A stretch of DNA of 64,000 nucleotides from Zychaea mexicana (taxonomy: Eukaryota > Mucoromycota > Mucoromycetes > Mucorales > Lichtheimiaceae): positions 248,001 to 312,000 of the forward strand of contig NW_026516707.1 in assembly GCF_025766255.1 (NCBI RefSeq), written 5' to 3'. The notes beneath the pieces are model-generated. The model was given only the letters and a program-made list of their open reading frames with translations. It searched no databases and was not told the origin of the DNA. A program made the translations under genes and the position numbers. The number at the start of each line of letters is the position of its first letter. The first letter of the stretch is position 1. Shown one piece after another: positions 44,514 to 55,882 of this stretch.

Positions 44514-44565
44514 TATATAAATAAAGTTAAAAATTTAAAAGTTAATAAATTATTAAACAGTCTTC
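44514..44565 (+). mobile_element. 231-bp element S, right part
   Basis: The 3' 52 bases of the split S element: TATATAAATAAAG to AACAGTCTTC, followed by the CAT duplication (44566-44568) and the X centre (CCTTCACCACG). The X1 centre gives the same flank uninterrupted at about 16720-16745. Confidence 0.88.
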
Positions 44566-45649
44566 CATCCTTCACCACGAAACAACATCCTTCGCACCTG
44601 TATAACTCTTGTAGAACCTTCTTCGTTGTCTTTCTTATATAACGATCACCATTTTTTATTTTCATCCAATCCACAGCAATACAAAAGGAAAGAAACCCGT
44701 CAGTTATCCTTCCTGCTATCTACAGCTCATTTTCCATAAAGACTGGCGATGTTAACGTTGGTATATACAAAAGGTAAAAAGTAATCGCATCAGGCTGTAT
44801 ATTTTACAAGTCGATGGCGGATCAGCGTCATGTTGTATATAATTGTGTATGAGTAATGGAGAAGAAGATTGTTGCGTCATTCTTATTGTGAGTACGAATG
44901 GTTTGTGCAGGTAGAGGACGATGTTGTATTACGCACGTAAGTTTGACGTTGGATTGGTGTAAGATGGTGCATCAAGTATATACAGAGAAAATGAGAAAGA
45001 AGCAGTAATTCTGAATGGGCATATCTCTACTAAAGCTATACCTCAAGCACAACCGATAACCTTTTCCTTCCCTTGTTCACTTATCCAGCGTTTTTTTAAG
45101 CAGCAGTAACGGCGGTCTACTCCTTTATAAAGCTTGAGCACATGCTTTTTTTAAGAAAACAGTTACCTTCATTTCGTTTTTCAATAAATCCGTGGATTGT
45201 GCCGTTTTGTTTTCTTTGTTTTTTATTCATCGTGAAGAGAGTAGGAGCCATTTACAAGTGTGTGTCGAAGCTGTTGATTTGCCATGGCGAATAGTAATGA
45301 GAAAAAAAAAAGATCCCTGCTGCTGCTAACAAACCCCACACTTTCCACCTACCTCAGCCACCAGCCTCCAATTTGTTTCAAACTCAACCCGGGTAAAGTG
45401 AAATGAGGGGAAACGCTCAGGCCCCGTTCCCACAGCAGCAAAATAGGCTTATGCGCACAGTAGTAAGTCTTTGACGCACCCTTGCCATTTCCTGTACATT
45501 AGCCTACAAGCTTCTTGTCACGAGTGAAACAGCCATACTACTATATCTTGACATTGGCTTTGTACTGCTTAACTTCTATTATGTCTTGACTTGAATTGAA
45601 AATCTTAAGTACTCATATATTCTGCTCTGCTACACTTAATATATTATCT

Positions 45650-46020
45650 ACTTCAACTTTTATTATGTCTTAGTTGACTAAAACTATGTCCAGGTTGACT
45701 GTTATTATGTCCAGGTTGGCTATTATTCATGTTTAGATTGATTATTATTCTTGTCAGAATGATTTTCATTCATGTACAGATTGATTTTTATTTTGTCTAG
45801 ATTGATTTTACTCATGTCTAGATCGATTTATATTCATGTCCAGGTCGATGTATATTCATGTCTAGATCGTTTTATATTCATGTCCAGATCGATCTTTATT
45901 CATGTCCAGCTCGATTTTCATTCATGTCCAGCTCGATTTTCATTCATGTCTAGATCGATTATTATTCATGTCCAGATTAACTTTCATTCATGTCCACTCA
46001 GATTAACATTCATGTCTACT
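45650..46020. repeat. 22-bp tandem array, right end of X2
   Basis: Units of ATTCATGTCCAG with ATCGATTTTC-type spacers. It has fewer units than the left array, and about a third carry ATGTCTAG instead of ATGTCCAG. Confidence 0.88.
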
Positions 46021-46117
46021 CTGCCTAAAATGAAATCCCTTCTGCCTAAATAAAAGTTCAAACGTCTGCTAGGAGATGAAAAATCCTGTATAATAATATT
46101 TTTTTGATGTTTATTAG

Positions 46118-48383
46118 TCAAGCTGAAGGGTTACTTAGAGTGGTGTAAAACAGCGATACGCTTTGCAAAACTATCACAATTCATCAACTCAAACAAGGAT
46201 GTAGTCTTGCAGCATGTTCCAGAAATAATAAATCCAGACGAGCTCAAATCTCTCTTGAAGAAAGATTTCAATACTCATGCAGCCAACATACTTTCCAGTG
46301 TAAGCTTTTGTTTACTTTTTTGTTCTAATTCTCAATCGCTCTTATTCACAACATTATATCATAGGCTTCTTTTGTAGCTGACGTTGGAAATGTCAATTGG
46401 GCGGAACTTGCTAAAGATAAGGTATATCTAAAGATTCTACTGATAATCAAATATGATCGTGTAATAATCAATATTTTTCAAACTATATAGCAAGCTTATC
46501 AAGCTCAGAACAATCACAATAATAGTGATAATCTTGAAGTCAGTAGTTGTACAATCATCGAGGTAATATTTATTTGCTCACGACCGAACGACAGCATATT
46601 TTTCGTGTATTTACTCAATGTGTATCATTATTATTTTATTTATCACAGGATGGTGGCAGCATCATGGCACACGACACAAATTTGTTACAACCATTGAAAG
46701 AGTACTTGGTGAAAAAGGTATAGAAGATATAGTTCAAGCATATTCTATCTTCAAATTATTCTAACATACTTGTGATTTGGTCTGATTTTCATCCAGAAAA
46801 AGGAGATGGACTTCATTTGCCCCCCCTTCCTCCCGCTGATACCAATGGCCTTCAAAAAGACTTATTCCGTGCTTGTTACGTCTATCTACAAATGGACAAA
46901 TTGACAAAAGCTCAAGAAAAACATTTACAGTAAGTTTTTTTCCTTTGTTCTGCGTTATTGCTAAGTAATAAATTAAAAGAATAAACACCAACATAATATG
47001 TAATGATATGTAGGCTTGCATTGTCTGCTGTTGTGAATACATTGAAAACTGACAAGGAAGTCAACATGAAGAAGTACATTGGTGAAATCACTTTCAGCCA
47101 TTTGTCCAATATGATCAAGAGCGAGAATTTTCACAACGAATGTGTATACAACGACAAAGCAAATGATGCTGTAAAGCAAATATTTAAGGTAATATAAAAG
47201 GAGGGAGCCACAAATCCCATGTTTATCATGCTAATTTTACCGAGAACTTTGTTTCTAGGAGTATGAAGAGGGGGGTATCATGGCCGTACGAATCTATATA
47301 TCTGAAGAAAAGATCAAGATGTTGAAAGCTGGAGAATATGATGGAAGCTCGGTTGTATTGAAGATTTACGACATCTTTTTATATATGTAAGGGGTTTTAA
47401 TATTATTACATCGTTATCTTGATCAATGCACCATCGTTTTTTGACTAATTATGTATGTATTATTAATTTTTAGATTTGACATGATCCAATTCGACTTCCA
47501 AAACAGACATAGTTATATGATGTCTGAGAATGAATCCTTTGCTCAGTGGCAATATGTTTTCCGTGTTCTTTTTCAGTGCACAATTATCCAAGTACGAACG
47601 TAAGTAAACAAAACAAAGGGCTTAGTATATTATCATAAGCGAACTTGAATTAATACGTGCTTTAGTAGTGAGATCTTGTCCCAAGCCACAAGAGAAGAGA
47701 TGAAAGAGGAAAATGGTGGTTTCGGGTGCAAAATCGACATGCTGATAGTAACTCACGGAAAGGATGGAGAAGAGAACCGTGATAAATTGGCGTCAAACGA
47801 ACATAAGAAAGCAAACGCTGAGCATGATCTCATGTTCAAGCAACAGTCAAAAAGCATCTTGTGAATATTTGTATACTATCACAGCTGAAAAAAAGATTTG
47901 GGGTGGATATAAGCGGTTCCAGTACTGTCACACCTCTGGCAGTGGACGTAATGGGTAAGATGACAGAAAGTGGTTAAAACATGGTCCAAAATAAATAGGG
48001 TCATTCAATCACGTATATTTCTAACATAATTGTTTAACAGGTCTTCGTGGCTACTTGTATGGTGTCTACAAGCATGAAGATGTCTTTGTTGCTGCCAAGA
48101 AATCTGACAAACATATTGTACTACCAACGACGCTTGCTGAATTTGAAGAGTTTTTTAATACTGGCAGCATCTTTCTATTATTAAATTACATAGTAAGCTT
48201 GCCTTTTTCATTTTCCACACGTTTGGGAGATACCATTACAGATTATGTTAACTGTACATCTATGTTATATAGTATTACATCGTCTCAGCAGCTGAAGAAA
48301 TCTTGCAAAATCCTGACAAGCAAACAAAAAGAAGATTCGAAGCAATGTTGGATGATGAATACCCAGTTGACGACGATCCTTAA
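46118..48383 (+). pseudogene. N-family nuclease-like gene, copy D
   Basis: Exon positions are clear here: 46118-46299, 46365-46421, 46491-46562, 46649-46717, 46797-46929, 47014-47188, 47259-47386, 47474-47599, 47666-47954, 48041-48192, and a last exon from about 48289 to the TAA at 48381-48383. All internal introns are GT-AG. In exon 9 one T is lost after KQQSKSIL (about 47862), giving a stop. The intron after 48192 can also be read through in the YGVYKHED frame. Like the mirror copy it begins at an acceptor (46117) beside the X2 tip and has no first exon. Confidence 0.7.
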
Positions 48384-48524
48384 CTTCAGTTCACATATCC
48401 CAACAAAAAAATAAACTCGACTTGATCCTATTCCCTCTTTACACCGTCTACGTGGGTACTACATTACCTTGTTGGTTATAAATTAATATTTGTTTTATTA
48501 AAGAACTATTAATTTTTTATATTT

Positions 48525-48538
48525 AAATTGAATTTTAT
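48525..48538 (+). promoter_or_regulatory. Putative promoter of the transposase, right copy
   Basis: AAATTGAATTTTAT ends 14 bases before the ATG at 48553, with AATATAAATAAAAA between. Confidence 0.5.
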
Positions 48539-48552
48539 AATATAAATAAAAA

Positions 48553-50031
48553 ATGGAGCAAATAGATTATACAACATTAATTACAGAGGAAGTAAATACT
48601 ATTATTACTAATTATTGGACATTTCTTGAATGGAATTGGCCTATTGTGCATAATAAATTCAAACATAGAACACAAATAAAACATATTAAATTTATTGAAG
48701 AAATTAAAGATAAATTATTAAAAAAATTAGGTTATACAGCTGTATTTTTTTTCTTAGTTGTACTATACACAAATAAAGAGTATCCAGCTCCTTATTTTGA
48801 ATTAGAAAAAGGCTTATTTTTATTATATCATTTAGTTTCTGGTATTTCTGGAGATGAAATTGAAAAATATTTACCTCAAAGTACATTTCATACATTTTAT
48901 AAAAAATTTTGGATGAATGAAGAGAATTATAAAAGAACTAATAAAATAGTAAATGATTCATTAATGTATATGTTTTCAAATATAAAATTACGTGTTTTAT
49001 CTGTAAGAAAATATAATCCAGATTTATTTAAATATGTAACACTTATTTTAGATGGTCATGATTCACGAATTAATTATACAGATACGGATTTAGATAGATC
49101 ACGTTCATATTCATATAAATTTAAAAAGAATGGTGTACGCATACAATTTGCAGCTGATATTAATGATATAATAATTTTTATATCAAAAAGTGAATTCTGT
49201 GCAGATAGTTCTAATGGTAGCATATTTTTAAATATGAAACTTTATAATAAAATGAATCAAAATGATACTTTAGCTGTTGATGGTAGATATACTTTGTTCA
49301 CAACACAGTTTACTGAACTTGCTACAGAAAAAGGATATGATTTTAGTAATAATAACTTTGTATATCCAATGCGTAAAAACATAAATGAAAATTTAACTAT
49401 TACTGAAGAACATTTTAATAATACATTTGGAAGCTTTAGAAGTAAAATCGAAAATCAATTTTCTGAAATTGGAAATAAATTTTATCGTTTTAATAATAAT
49501 AAATCAATTGTAAAGATGGATAATATTAAATATTATAATCTTTAGTTCTATGTTGCCTGTTTATTAAAAAATATTACATAGTTTGTAGAAGTATTTAATA
49601 TACCTATTTTACCACATCATAAAATATGGCATAGTCCTGATTTTGATTTTCCTATTGAAAAAAAATTAATTGACATAGTTGTTAGTATTAAAAAACAAAA
49701 TAAGGATAAGCTTGATAGAATGGTACAACCACAAAATAATTTATTAAATATGACATTATCAAATAATGAAATGGTTAGAGATGATAATAGTGAATCAGAT
49801 GATTTAGAAAATAGTGAAAATGATAATGATATTCCTAATTTCAATGAATGTACTAGAAAAAGAAGAAGAAATGTAAAAGGAAAACAGCGTTCAACTGTAT
49901 CATATGAAATAGAAAGTATTATTGGACATAAAAAAGAAAAGAATGCATATTTATTTCAGGTAAAATGGGTTGGATATAGTAATAATGATAATAGTTGGTT
50001 ATCTATTGATATATTTAACCATAAAGGATGA
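48553..50031 (+). pseudogene. DDE transposase with in-frame chromodomain, right copy
   Basis: Same protein as at 31502-32980. It carries the shared TAG at 49543-49545 and, unlike the left copy, a second TAG at 49579-49581 where the mirror has AAA. The chromodomain frame 49720-50031 is exactly in phase with the transposase start (389 codons apart). This copy reads RSYSYKF where the left arm has RLYLYKF, and FCADSS for FCVDSS. Confidence 0.7.
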
Positions 50032-50262
50032 TTAAATGCATATATTAAAAGGCATAGTCTAGGCATACTATAATAAGAACATAATATATATTAGAATTAT
50101 ATCAAAAATTTATAGAAGAATATTATTAAAGCATAAGAAGAAAGGATTACCAATATTAATTTTTATAGGTTTTTCTGTTTTTTTCTCAGGTTTTATATAC
50201 AGCTCTTTTATCTCTATATTTCTAATACTATTATTAACTACCAATAGCTTTTTTTTAGAATA

Positions 50263-50586
50263 TGTAGCTTACTATGTTGACAGCAACGATAATCCTTTTA
50301 ACCATCAGGTAAATTTGTCTTGATTTTCTTCCCACAAAACTGTCCATCACGTTTTCCTTTTTTGAATTTATGGCTACAAAAACCATGATTCATAGACAAA
50401 TTTAAGAAATGATCATTTGAAAAAAGAGATTCTATTTTATTTTTTAAATTTTTTTGAATTTTTTAATCAAATTTACTTTTCAACAAAATGATTGAATTCT
50501 GAATCAATAAATGTATCAATTTCTTTACATAAATTAATTCTAAGATTAATGTGGTTGATAGGAAGATATTTATTTAACGCAACCAT
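50263..50586 (-). pseudogene. Zinc-ribbon-like small protein, right copy
   Basis: Mirror of 30947-31270, with the same early stop after HFVEK and the same Cys/His segment in the following frame. The AAATTGAATTTTAT motif lies at 50619-50632 on the minus strand. Confidence 0.38.
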
Positions 50587-50618
50587 TTTCTTTTTGAATG
50601 ATTTATTTTTATATAAAA

Positions 50619-50632
50619 ATAAAATTCAATTT
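50619..50632 (-). promoter_or_regulatory. Putative promoter of the zinc-ribbon ORF, right copy
   Basis: Minus-strand AAATTGAATTTTAT, 33-46 bases before the ATG at 50586. Confidence 0.48.
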
Positions 50633-50785
50633 TATAAAAAAAAGTAATTGAGTTTGAAATTTATTTATTAGCAAATACTAATAGTGATAATTCTGCAACA
50701 TTTCTATTAGATCATTTCTAAACCTATATTCATTACCATTTACAATATAAAGTTCATTATTATTCTTAAAAAAACCTTCTATATC

Positions 50786-51145
50786 TTATTGCTCAATTAC
50801 AATATATTCTTTTTTATAAAATATCTTTTTAACTATATTCATAAATAAAATGGGATCTACTATTTTAAATAAATTTATATAATCATTATATTTTATTAGT
50901 TTATATGCAATGAACACGGGGTCATAAGCTATATTTTTTATATTAAATTTATATATCGTAACATATTTTTTCATAAGATCATGTTCATTATGATATATTC
51001 TATCATTTTTCTTTACTCTAAATTTTTTTTGATGAACATATTCTAATAATAAATACTTTGCAATAAACAATGTAATATCTTTTATATTTTCATCAACAGG
51101 AATATATTTCATCACATTTAAATTATTTATATATTCTGAATTCAT
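50786..51145 (-). CDS. AT-rich 119-aa protein, right copy
   Basis: This frame is identical in translation to 30389-30748. Its 14-bp motif is at 51173-51186. That this ORF stayed identical in both arms while the neighbouring cob sequences changed may simply reflect its lack of C and G. Confidence 0.45.
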   Translation of the reverse strand: MNSEYINNLNVMKYIPVDENIKDITLFIAKYLLLEYVHQKKFRVKKNDRIYHNEHDLMKKYVTIYKFNIKNIAYDPVFIAYKLIKYNDYINLFKIVDPILFMNIVKKIFYKKEYIVIEQ

Positions 51146-51172
51146 TATTGATAGGTTTATTTTTTATTATAG

Positions 51173-51186
51173 ATAAAATTCAATTT
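51173..51186 (-). promoter_or_regulatory. Putative promoter of the 119-aa ORF, right copy
   Basis: Minus-strand AAATTGAATTTTAT, 28-41 bases before the ATG at 51145. Confidence 0.48.
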
Positions 51187-51227
51187 GTAGCCATTTTAAA
51201 TTTTTGTTACCAACAAAAAATTTTTTA

Positions 51228-51686
51228 CCAATTGTTTTTATATGAAAATAGTTGGTAATGCATATGCGCCTCTCTAATATATCTATTTTCTTCTATTCTT
51301 TCTTCTTTAATAGCTTGAATCATTTCTCCCCCAAAATAAAAAGTAGCACCGGCTGCTGCACCAATACCTGCAGTAACCATTGCAGCTCTAGGATTGCTTT
51401 TTGCCATAGTAGCAGCAGCTCCAGCTAAAGTTCCTGAAACACCAGTAGCCGCGGCTACTGGTCCCCAACTTGGAGAATTAGTATTAGAAGAATTATTAGG
51501 AGCATTAGAAGAAGACCCTGCACCACCTTTTCCAAAATTAACATTAATAGTATTATTTGATGAAGAATTTGTATTAGATAGATTAGGGACAGAACTCATA
51601 TAAATTAATAAACTTAGTAATATTAAACCTAAAGAGCTTATAAGAAGAATAGAAAGATTATCATTTAAGAAATAAATAAATGTCAT
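51228..51686 (-). CDS. Mitochondrial ORF of unknown function (intact frame)
   Basis: 153 codons, open throughout. An N-terminal membrane segment (ILLISSLGLILLSLLIYM) is followed by an Asn/Ser/Gly-rich linker with NVNFGKGGAGSSS. Next comes a long Ala/Gly-rich hydrophobic stretch (VSGTLAGAAATMAKSNPRAA, GIGAAAGATFYFGG) that could form a second membrane hairpin. It ends in a charged tail (IKEERIEENRYIRE). It lies just downstream of cob on the same strand. The end of the frame touches the AT-rich transposon. I do not recognise the family. An uncharacterised mitochondrial or mitochondrial-plasmid membrane protein is the simplest reading. Confidence 0.5.
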
Positions 51687-51775
51687 AAAATTAATATTTA
51701 GAGATTCAGATAAAATAGTTGGTACAAATAATATAGAAGTAAAACTATAATTATACTTGTATGAGTTACTAAGAT

Positions 51776-53161
51776 TAGAGCCAATGGACGTTAGATGGAT
51801 TATTTAAATCCATCAATGTATTTTCGATAATTCCAAAAGCTGGTAGTAAAATTAAGAACTAAGCAAAATAGAATCCAGTAGCAAATTTACCTAGGCTAAT
51901 AAAAGGCTCTTCAATGTGTTGACTACCACACTATAGTAAGATTAAGAAATCTACTACTAATAACCAGAATGCTAATTTCATTAATGGTCAGAATGCTGAA
52001 CCTGTAACTCTTGAAGTATCTAATACTGGCATAGCTAAAAGAATTAGAGAACCAAATATAGCAATTACTCCCCCTAATTTATCAGGAATTGATCACAGAA
52101 TTACATAGAATGGTAATAGATCATTATTTCAAGAATTTTAAGTTAAAACCTTAAAACTCTTCCTAAAAGGGAAAGTTCAATCAATCTTGTAGCACATAGA
52201 TGAACACATATAAGGTTTTACTAAAGATCTTAAATTATCCATAGATTCAGCCTAAATATAAATTCTTGCACTAGAGGTGCAGACCCGAAGGTGTGAGCCC
52301 CCCGGGCTTGGTTTATTTCCTTTGAGATGAATAGAACATTTTAATCCAAATTTATTTTCAAGTGTATTAATTAATCTATTTACATCTTCAGTAGAGAAAG
52401 CATATACATTAAGATGTAGACCTTTACCATGTTTAGATCCATCATCTATAATCTAGTATGCTAATCCGATTTCTATTAATAAATCAAAGATATCGGAAGG
52501 CACTACTTTAATATTATTTAAATAAAACATTTCTCTATACCTATTAAAACAAGGTAAGCTATAGTAGCAAAAGATAGAGATTCATAGATCTGTTTTGTTT
52601 TTTATCTTCCAAAGATTTGCACTAAGATTGTAAATCTTTGGTACAATAAGGTTCAAAAAGATTTAATACTTTTTGATAGTAATTTTTATGTTTAACGGAT
52701 GTTTGAGCAAATAGAAATCTACTATTACCTATTATAGGTCTTTGTTGAATATGTCCATCTCCAAGTATAATACCTACTAAAGCTTGAGCTGTAATATTAG
52801 AAAGAATAATAGTTTCTCTTTCTTTTTTAGATAATCTTTTTTTACCTTTAGTAGAAGTACTGTAAAAAGTTAAACTAAATACGTACAAAGTATTGCCCCA
52901 TTCGGAGTCTGACTTTGAAAGTTGATTGTATCTTCATGAATAAAATTTATACTTTACGTGCAATCTCTGAGGCTATATTAATATTATAACCTGCTGATTA
53001 CCTCTATCGAGAAAATCATAACCTTTAAGGTATCTCATTCAACAATGGGGAGAATTCTCAGCATATAGTAACGTTTTTATTGAGAGGTACCTTTTTACCA
53101 CTCAGGTACAATAGATACAGGAGTTTACATTAGATTAGCTAGAATATAATTATTAGGATGC
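51776..53161 (-). pseudogene. cob: cob 3' exons, right copy, with stop codons
   Basis: Here the reading frame is kept where the left copy has indels (LGG is encoded with five Gs; [24 protein letters not shown]). It is interrupted by point stops instead: TAA for CAA in ANLMQTP (about 53127), TGA for CGA in SAFRPLM (about 51990), and TAG for TGG in LLWCGG (about 51934) and FYFAWFL (about 51864). Neighbouring changes D to N, A to V, G to S, V to I and M to I are also C-to-T or G-to-A. Confidence 0.88.
52180..53098 (-). pseudogene. Second cob group I intron with LAGLIDADG_2 ORF, right copy
   Basis: Mirror of 28437-29410. The first half of the ORF is 52888-52622 (GIILGDGHIQQR). The second half, with DDGSKHGKG, contains a TAG at about 52457 (LAYxIMDDG) where the left copy has TGG. 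Confidence 0.75.
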
Positions 53162-54230
53162 GTTTAGTGGACTATATCTTTTTGCGATTTTTAAAGATTT
53201 TAATTAAGTTATCAATTCTATCTTTGAGAGGATGATTTTTTAAATGATAACCTCTTTCAATAAATAAAACTAATCTTCGTATTGTAATGAAGTCCGGATG
53301 TTTTATTGTTTTTAATAGATATTTTTCAAAATATGTAAGCATTGTTTTAATTCCTTGTAAATCTGTAATAATATAATTATAGCCATTCCAACTTTTATCA
53401 TAGTAAATATTACCGACTCTAAATTCTTTTTAAATTTCTTCTAAAATATCTTTAGATTTTTGACCCACACTAATTGTTAAAGTATAATTATTTCTAATAC
53501 TAAAATTACCTTCAGCATCAAAAAATCCAGTAAACTAACTATTATTTTTACTAATTTTATTAGTAATAATTGGTTCGATGTTTAATTTATTACAAACTTT
53601 AACTAATTGTACGTGTTTTGAGTAAGTTAATAATTTACCATTAATAGAATTAAGAACATCTATTACATATAATTTTATGGACACTCTCCATCTATAAGCT
53701 TTAACTTTACTTCTTTTTAAAAGAGACATATGGAATCTTTGTTTAATTTTGTATAAAGTTTTAACATCTTCTTCACCCAAAGTAATTTCACATACTTGAG
53801 CATTGCTTTTATACACTGAGAGTGTTCCATCTCCATCGATTAGTCCGGCTAACCAATAATTAAAATCTTCATCTTTATCTGAGCCATTAGTGTCTTTTGT
53901 ATTAGACTTTGATAAGATTAAATCAGAAATATCGCATGTAGTCTCTGAGGAGACTTATTGGAATCTTTCAGATTCTCAATTAAGTCTAAATAACAACCTA
54001 CTGGTTGTTTAGGATTGATTTCATCAAAGTCAAGACCTCTTCAAAAAAATCAAAGATTTTTTATCAGACCCCCCCCCAGTATTAGGAATCAGACTATCGA
54101 TTCGATTTTAACAAATCGAGTAAAATAAAAAAAATAAGATTTATTTTTTTATATTTTAATATCTTAATAATTAATAGATTTCTTAATTTCATTAGAAATC
54201 TTATTATCATAAGATATTCGTTTATCTTCT
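53162..54230 (-). pseudogene. cob group I intron with LAGLIDADG ORF, right copy
   Basis: Mirror of 27304-28373, with the group I core GGACTATATCTT (complement of AAGATATAGTCC) at 53169-53180. The ORF 53816-53535 begins after GLIDGDG. It has KLNIEPIITN where the left copy reads KLNIKPIITN (a CGA/CAA difference at the DNA level). Confidence 0.75.
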
Positions 54231-54231
54231 G

Positions 54232-55472
54232 AGGATCCCATTGTAGTATAAAAATCTTGACATGGCCAAGATCCAAAGAATTTTTGCAAAACGACGCCAA
54301 GCGGAAAAGGTCCGAGTGGATACTATCGACATTGTCTTCACTGTCATGTGCCTTGACTTCACAGTAACCAATGGCATTTTGGATGTTTCTTTGTTCAATA
54401 ATGTACATGATGCCGTCAGGTCGCCTTTCGTGTCTTCAATTGTGCGATTCATCCTAGATAAAAGAATGGAATGGGTAACATTCAGTGATATGTCTAGTAT
54501 GTATATTTTTGAGAATGACTTACCAGTCAAATACACGTCCGTGTTCAGGAAGGTGGAACAGATGAATCACAATAGGATCGATGTGGTTGGTTAGGAGTTG
54601 TTGTTCGCCAATGGCTTATTTGGTGTTGAAATCAGGTAACTTTTGCAAGCTATGATACATAAAGATTTAGCAGAGATACACAAAAACCATATTTTCACAT
54701 TCACTGCTTACCAATTCAGTAAAATATCAATCATAGATTCATCAAGATCATCCAATTTTATGTCCATACATGTCTTCATCAGTGTGTGCTTGATCGTCTT
54801 GCGAGACTTGTTCTTCAATTTCTAAAAACAAAAAAACAACAGCGATAATATCATCTGTTTTCTAATAGTAATGCACTTATGCGAAAAATCACTATTAATT
54901 TCTACATCAAAGTGTCATCCACAGCCACATCATCATCCATATAGGGCTTCTTCAAGTGAGCATGATATCCAGTCAAGTTATCCAAGCCAAGAAAGTCTAT
55001 CAGTGATTTTCCATATTGGTTGTCATTGAGGAGCAGAATGTGATTGAGGGACCTAACAGGGAAAGGGAAAAAAACGTTGCTTCATGTCAATAATATATCC
55101 ATTTTGCTCCCACAGTCTTTTCAATAAACTTACAATACTTCGTGGACATCTTGGTACATCGTAAAACCTGTTGTCTTCGAATTTTGAAGTACAATAGATT
55201 GAAATCGTTTCAAACCATGTGTCAAGTTGAATCCATTGTCTAGAATTATGTCGTTCACATCATCTTCGGTTGGCACATCAGTGGTAGCAGAACTGGAAAC
55301 ATCACCGTTGTCATCATCATCCCCATTGTCACTATTGGTCTATAAATCAAATGATAAATAACGACATTGCATTGAATACATATAACAGAAAAAATTACCA
55401 TTACTTCAGTTTCGATGCGTCTTCGAGCAGCCTGTGTTGCCAACACCAGAGTCCTTTCAGATCTTATACAAT
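54232..55472 (-). pseudogene. G2 nuclease-like pseudogene, right copy
   Basis: Mirror of 26063-27303 with the same exon pieces, the same off-frame RPDGIMYI...GYCEVK core and the same defective donor after DDTLM. The two defects therefore predate the palindrome. Truncation by the mitochondrial insertion is at the same base. Confidence 0.6.
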
Positions 55473-55882
55473 ATAGGTACCCCCCCTTTATCTTGTGCCC
55501 ACGTGATCATGCGGAATTACAATATTAACCAATCAAAGTGCAGCATCGGAATTTATGCTAGTCCAAATTGTGTAGCTCAATGATGCATAACCAATGAGAA
55601 ATCAGCATTTCAAAACAGGGACTCGCAATCTTTTTATGTCTTTGAAATCTGGAAAAAAAAAGTAAACCTCAAAAATGCTATTTAGCTAAAGTTATCATTA
55701 TATATTGGCTATTAACCAATAACTTTGCATAAAAATAACAGAAAGAAGCTGTAGAGATAAAAGTATAGTAGTTTAATGACTGATAGAATAAGAAAATGAT
55801 AAAGATAGTAAGGATAAAATACTAGTAAGAGAAAGGGAAAAGATAATAAAGAGAAAACAGAAATCAATGACACAGCTGGATA

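Larger units (their letters stand above)
35447..46088. mobile_element. X2: X element at the palindrome centre, with nested insertions
   Basis: The tips CAGGATTTTTCATC at 35447 and its complement ending at 46088 are both flanked by the same sequence (TATAATAATATTTTTTT running away from the element), so the element is at the axis of the large palindrome. Inside are the left inverted end (to about 37110), a MITE, the unique centre (37110-37936 and 44566-44770), a 231-bp element split by a Helitron, and the right inverted end. Without the nested insertions it is about 3.65 kb, like X1. Confidence 0.85.
48474..51230 (+). mobile_element. AT-rich transposase/chromodomain element, right copy
   Basis: Mirror of 30310-33066. 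The left edge lies beyond the N copy D tail (CTCTTTACACCGTCTAC, after which copies B and E diverge), with CCTTGTTGGTTATAAATT at about 48469. The right edge GTTACCAACAAAAAATT at about 51208 adjoins the mitochondrial ORF. Ends are approximate. Confidence 0.62.
51228..54230 (-). other. Nuclear mitochondrial insertion (cob region), right copy
   Basis: Mirror of 27304-30309. The junction with G2 is at about 54231, where coding sequence (KIFILQWDPQK) gives way to AT-rich intron sequence. A long C-run, CCCCCCCCC, at about 54068 corresponds to nine Gs at 27460. Confidence 0.85.
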
